NCBI RefSeq assembly: GCF_003596405.1
Contig: NZ_QYUR01000008.1
Location: 372,001-436,000, forward strand
Origin: Pseudomonas cavernicola
GTDB taxonomy: Bacteria; Pseudomonadota; Gammaproteobacteria; Pseudomonadales; Pseudomonadaceae
Direction of reading: 5' to 3'
DNA length: 64,000 bases
Each line of letters begins with the position of its first letter. The stretch's first letter is position 1. This document shows, one piece after another, positions 62,483 to 64,000 of the stretch. The notes under the pieces are model-generated. The model searched no databases, was not told the DNA's origin, and saw nothing but the letters and a program-made list of their open reading frames with translations. A program made the translations under genes and the position numbers.

Positions 62483-63850
62483 TTACCAGCCCCAGAACTG
62501 CAGCCACCAGGCCGTAGCGATCAGCAGGTTGCCCAGCAGCAGGGCGCCCAGGGTCGGCAGGCGTTGTGCTGGCCTCAGGGCGCGGCAGACCTGCCAGCCC
62601 AGGCTCAGGCTCCAGAGCATGGCGGCGGCCAGCAGCGCGGCGCGACACGCCGGCACCCAGAGCAGGGCCAGGCCCTCGTAGCGCAGCAGCTTGACCGTGG
62701 TGGCGGAGAGGCCGAGAAACAGCCCGGCCGCGCCCAGCGGCAGCAGGCACAAACTAAGCTGGCGGGCGAACGCCGCGCCTTGCCCGGCCAGCCGCGCGGC
62801 CCCGCCGAGCAGCGCGTGCAGGCCGCCGCCGAGCAGCAGGCTGCTGGCGCCCAGGTACAGGCAGATGCTCAGGCCATCGAGCCAGGTGAAGGCATCGTTG
62901 AGCGCCGGGTAGTGGGTCAGCAGCCACCAGGGCGCGTCGTCTGCAAGCGGCCAGAGAATGCCGCGCTGCACCAGCCATTCGGCCAGAGCCTGCTTGAGGT
63001 CGATGAACCAGGGGCTGACGGTCCACTGGAAGGCGCCGATGGCCAGGCCGATCACCCCGTAGAGCAGCAGGCGCACGTCCCAGGTGGTATCGTCGGCGGC
63101 GCCGTAGCGGACGATTTCCTCGTTGCCGGAGCGGGCGATCAGGCGCACCGCATCGCGCTGGCCGCTGCAGCGGCCACAGGCGTGGCAGGCCGAGGCACCG
63201 CGCAGGCGGCGGATATCCAGCAGCGGTGCGCAGTTGGGCGGTGGCAGGTGCGGCAGGGGATTGTCGCACCAGCGCTGCTCGTCGACGTGGAAGTGCAGCG
63301 GCGCGAGCTTAGCCAGCAGGGCGAACACCCCGCTGACCGGGCACAGATAGCGGCACCAGACGCGCTTGCCGCGGCCGTACAGATAGCCGACCAGCATGGC
63401 CGCCAGGGTCGAGCCACCGAGGATCAGCAGGGCGGCCTGGGCGTAGTCGTACACGCTGATCAGTTGGCCGTACAGGGTGGTCAGCAGGAAACCCAGGGTC
63501 GGCCAGCCGGCCCAGCGCATCCAGCGCGGGGTGCCGCGACCCTGGCCGTGCCGACTGGCCCATTCGCTGAGCGCGCCTTCCGGGCAGAGCACACCGCACC
63601 ACAGACGGCCGAACAGGACGATCGACAGCAGCACGAACGGCCACCACAGACCCCAGAAGACGAACTGCGCCAGCAGCGTCAGGTTGTCGAGCATGCGTGC
63701 CGAACCGGGCGGCAGGGGCAGCAAGGCAGGGATCACCAGCAGCCCTGCGTAGACCAGCACCACCAGCCACTGCACCCGGCGGATCAGCGCGCCGTGGCGA
63801 CGCATGGCGTGGCCCAGGCGCGTGAGCTGGCGGTTGAAAGCGGCGCTCAT
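62483..63850 (-). CDS. FtrD-like membrane polyferredoxin of an iron uptake system
   Basis: 455 residues. Six or more membrane helices (RVQWLVVLVYAGLLVIPALL, FVFWGLWWPFVLLSIVLFG) with two NapH-type Cys motifs facing the cytoplasm (LWCGVLCPEGALSEWASRHG, WCRYLCPVSGVFALL) and a ferredoxin-like ACHACGRCSG. In FtrABCD systems FtrD passes electrons to the FTR1 permease FtrC during ferrous iron import. The ATG overlaps the stop of the upstream permease gene by ATGA, which supports this reading over NosR or NapH. Confidence 0.78.
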   Translation of the reverse strand: MSAAFNRQLTRLGHAMRRHGALIRRVQWLVVLVYAGLLVIPALLPLPPGSARMLDNLTLLAQFVFWGLWWPFVLLSIVLFGRLWCGVLCPEGALSEWASRHGQGRGTPRWMRWAGWPTLGFLLTTLYGQLISVYDYAQAALLILGGSTLAAMLVGYLYGRGKRVWCRYLCPVSGVFALLAKLAPLHFHVDEQRWCDNPLPHLPPPNCAPLLDIRRLRGASACHACGRCSGQRDAVRLIARSGNEEIVRYGAADDTTWDVRLLLYGVIGLAIGAFQWTVSPWFIDLKQALAEWLVQRGILWPLADDAPWWLLTHYPALNDAFTWLDGLSICLYLGASSLLLGGGLHALLGGAARLAGQGAAFARQLSLCLLPLGAAGLFLGLSATTVKLLRYEGLALLWVPACRAALLAAAMLWSLSLGWQVCRALRPAQRLPTLGALLLGNLLIATAWWLQFWGW

Positions 63851-64000
63851 GCGGCGCTGCTCAGCAGGATCCTCCGCGGTCGCCGCAACAGACTCCAGGC
63901 GAGCAGCCAGTAATAGGCCAGCAGGATTACGTGCAGGGCCGAGGGCATGGCCCGGTAGCCGCTCAGGCTGGCCAGCAGCGCGCCCAGCTTGCCGCCGTCG
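63847..64000 (-). CDS. FTR1-family iron permease, C-terminal part (window edge)
   Basis: The last 50 codons are in the window: GGKLGALLASLSGYRAMPSA, LHVILLAYYWLLAWSLLRRP. The G-L-x-L-x-GY-x-x-x-PS pattern followed by a final membrane helix matches the end of FTR1/EfeU iron permeases. It is translationally coupled to the FtrD-like gene. The rest lies beyond position 64000. Confidence 0.65.
   Translation of the reverse strand, partial: DGGKLGALLASLSGYRAMPSALHVILLAYYWLLAWSLLRRPRRILLSSAA

Noticed and set aside
62483..63850. NosR or NapH identity for the polyferredoxin
   Set aside because: It lacks the NosR flavin domain and nos/nap neighbours, and is coupled to an FTR1-like permease end.
62075..63913. 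612-codon plus-strand frame over nrdG end and ftrD
   Set aside because: Low-complexity Gln/Ala/Arg translation, crosses two real genes.

Overview
The window looks like a chromosomal segment from a denitrifying gammaproteobacterium of the Pseudomonas group. It is GC-rich and carries ANR/DNR (FNR-type) boxes, a Dnr-like regulator, the gene order narXL / narK1-narK2-narGHJI-ppiC-moaA, and a moaC-pdxH-moaD-moaE / moaB-moeA / ubiUVT cluster like that of pseudomonads. Species cannot be fixed from sequence alone.

Positions 1 to about 26,550 are an accessory mosaic. Intact genes include an HPP-CBS membrane protein, two related LysR regulators, a SufR-like regulator with folE, a Rieske-FAD oxidoreductase / patatin / multicopper oxidase operon, HicAB, HipBA and a DUF433 protein. 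Between them lie fragments of IS3, IS5, IS21 and Tn3 elements, a truncated group II intron, one intact IS427-type IS with TA target duplication (23089-23945), two Tn3-derived miniature elements (5887-6174; 16328-16541), and a 130-bp inverted-repeat element with two internal hairpins (13865-13994). Many genes here are broken: sco (IS junction), srpA (amber codon), a GMC dehydrogenase (IS insertion), a solute-binding protein (frameshift after the signal peptide) and a DUF1654 gene (two frameshifts, LexA box retained).

Positions about 26,580 to 62,430 form an ordered anaerobic-respiration region: mobA-nnrS; a divergent NO-detoxification module (dnrN-norZ facing norR, with a sigma-54 promoter and three GGT-N7-ACC NorR sites between them); molybdenum cofactor genes (moaC, moaD, moaE, moaB, moeA, later moaA); oxygen-independent ubiquinone synthesis (ubiUVT); a dnr regulator; a beta carbonic anhydrase; narXL and the nitrate-reductase operon; and anaerobic ribonucleotide reductase. 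FNR-type boxes precede mobA, moaB, ubiU, narK1 and nrdD, so the modules probably switch on together when oxygen falls. NarXL would add nitrate control and NorR would add NO control.

The most unusual observation is that the class III ribonucleotide reductase is split. The 671-residue NrdD ends after its zinc site without a glycyl-radical motif, and a separate 49-codon gene with its own ribosome binding site (61454-61603) carries the RVMGY glycyl-radical loop, followed by nrdG. The window ends in an FtrD-like polyferredoxin and the C-terminus of an FTR1-type iron permease.
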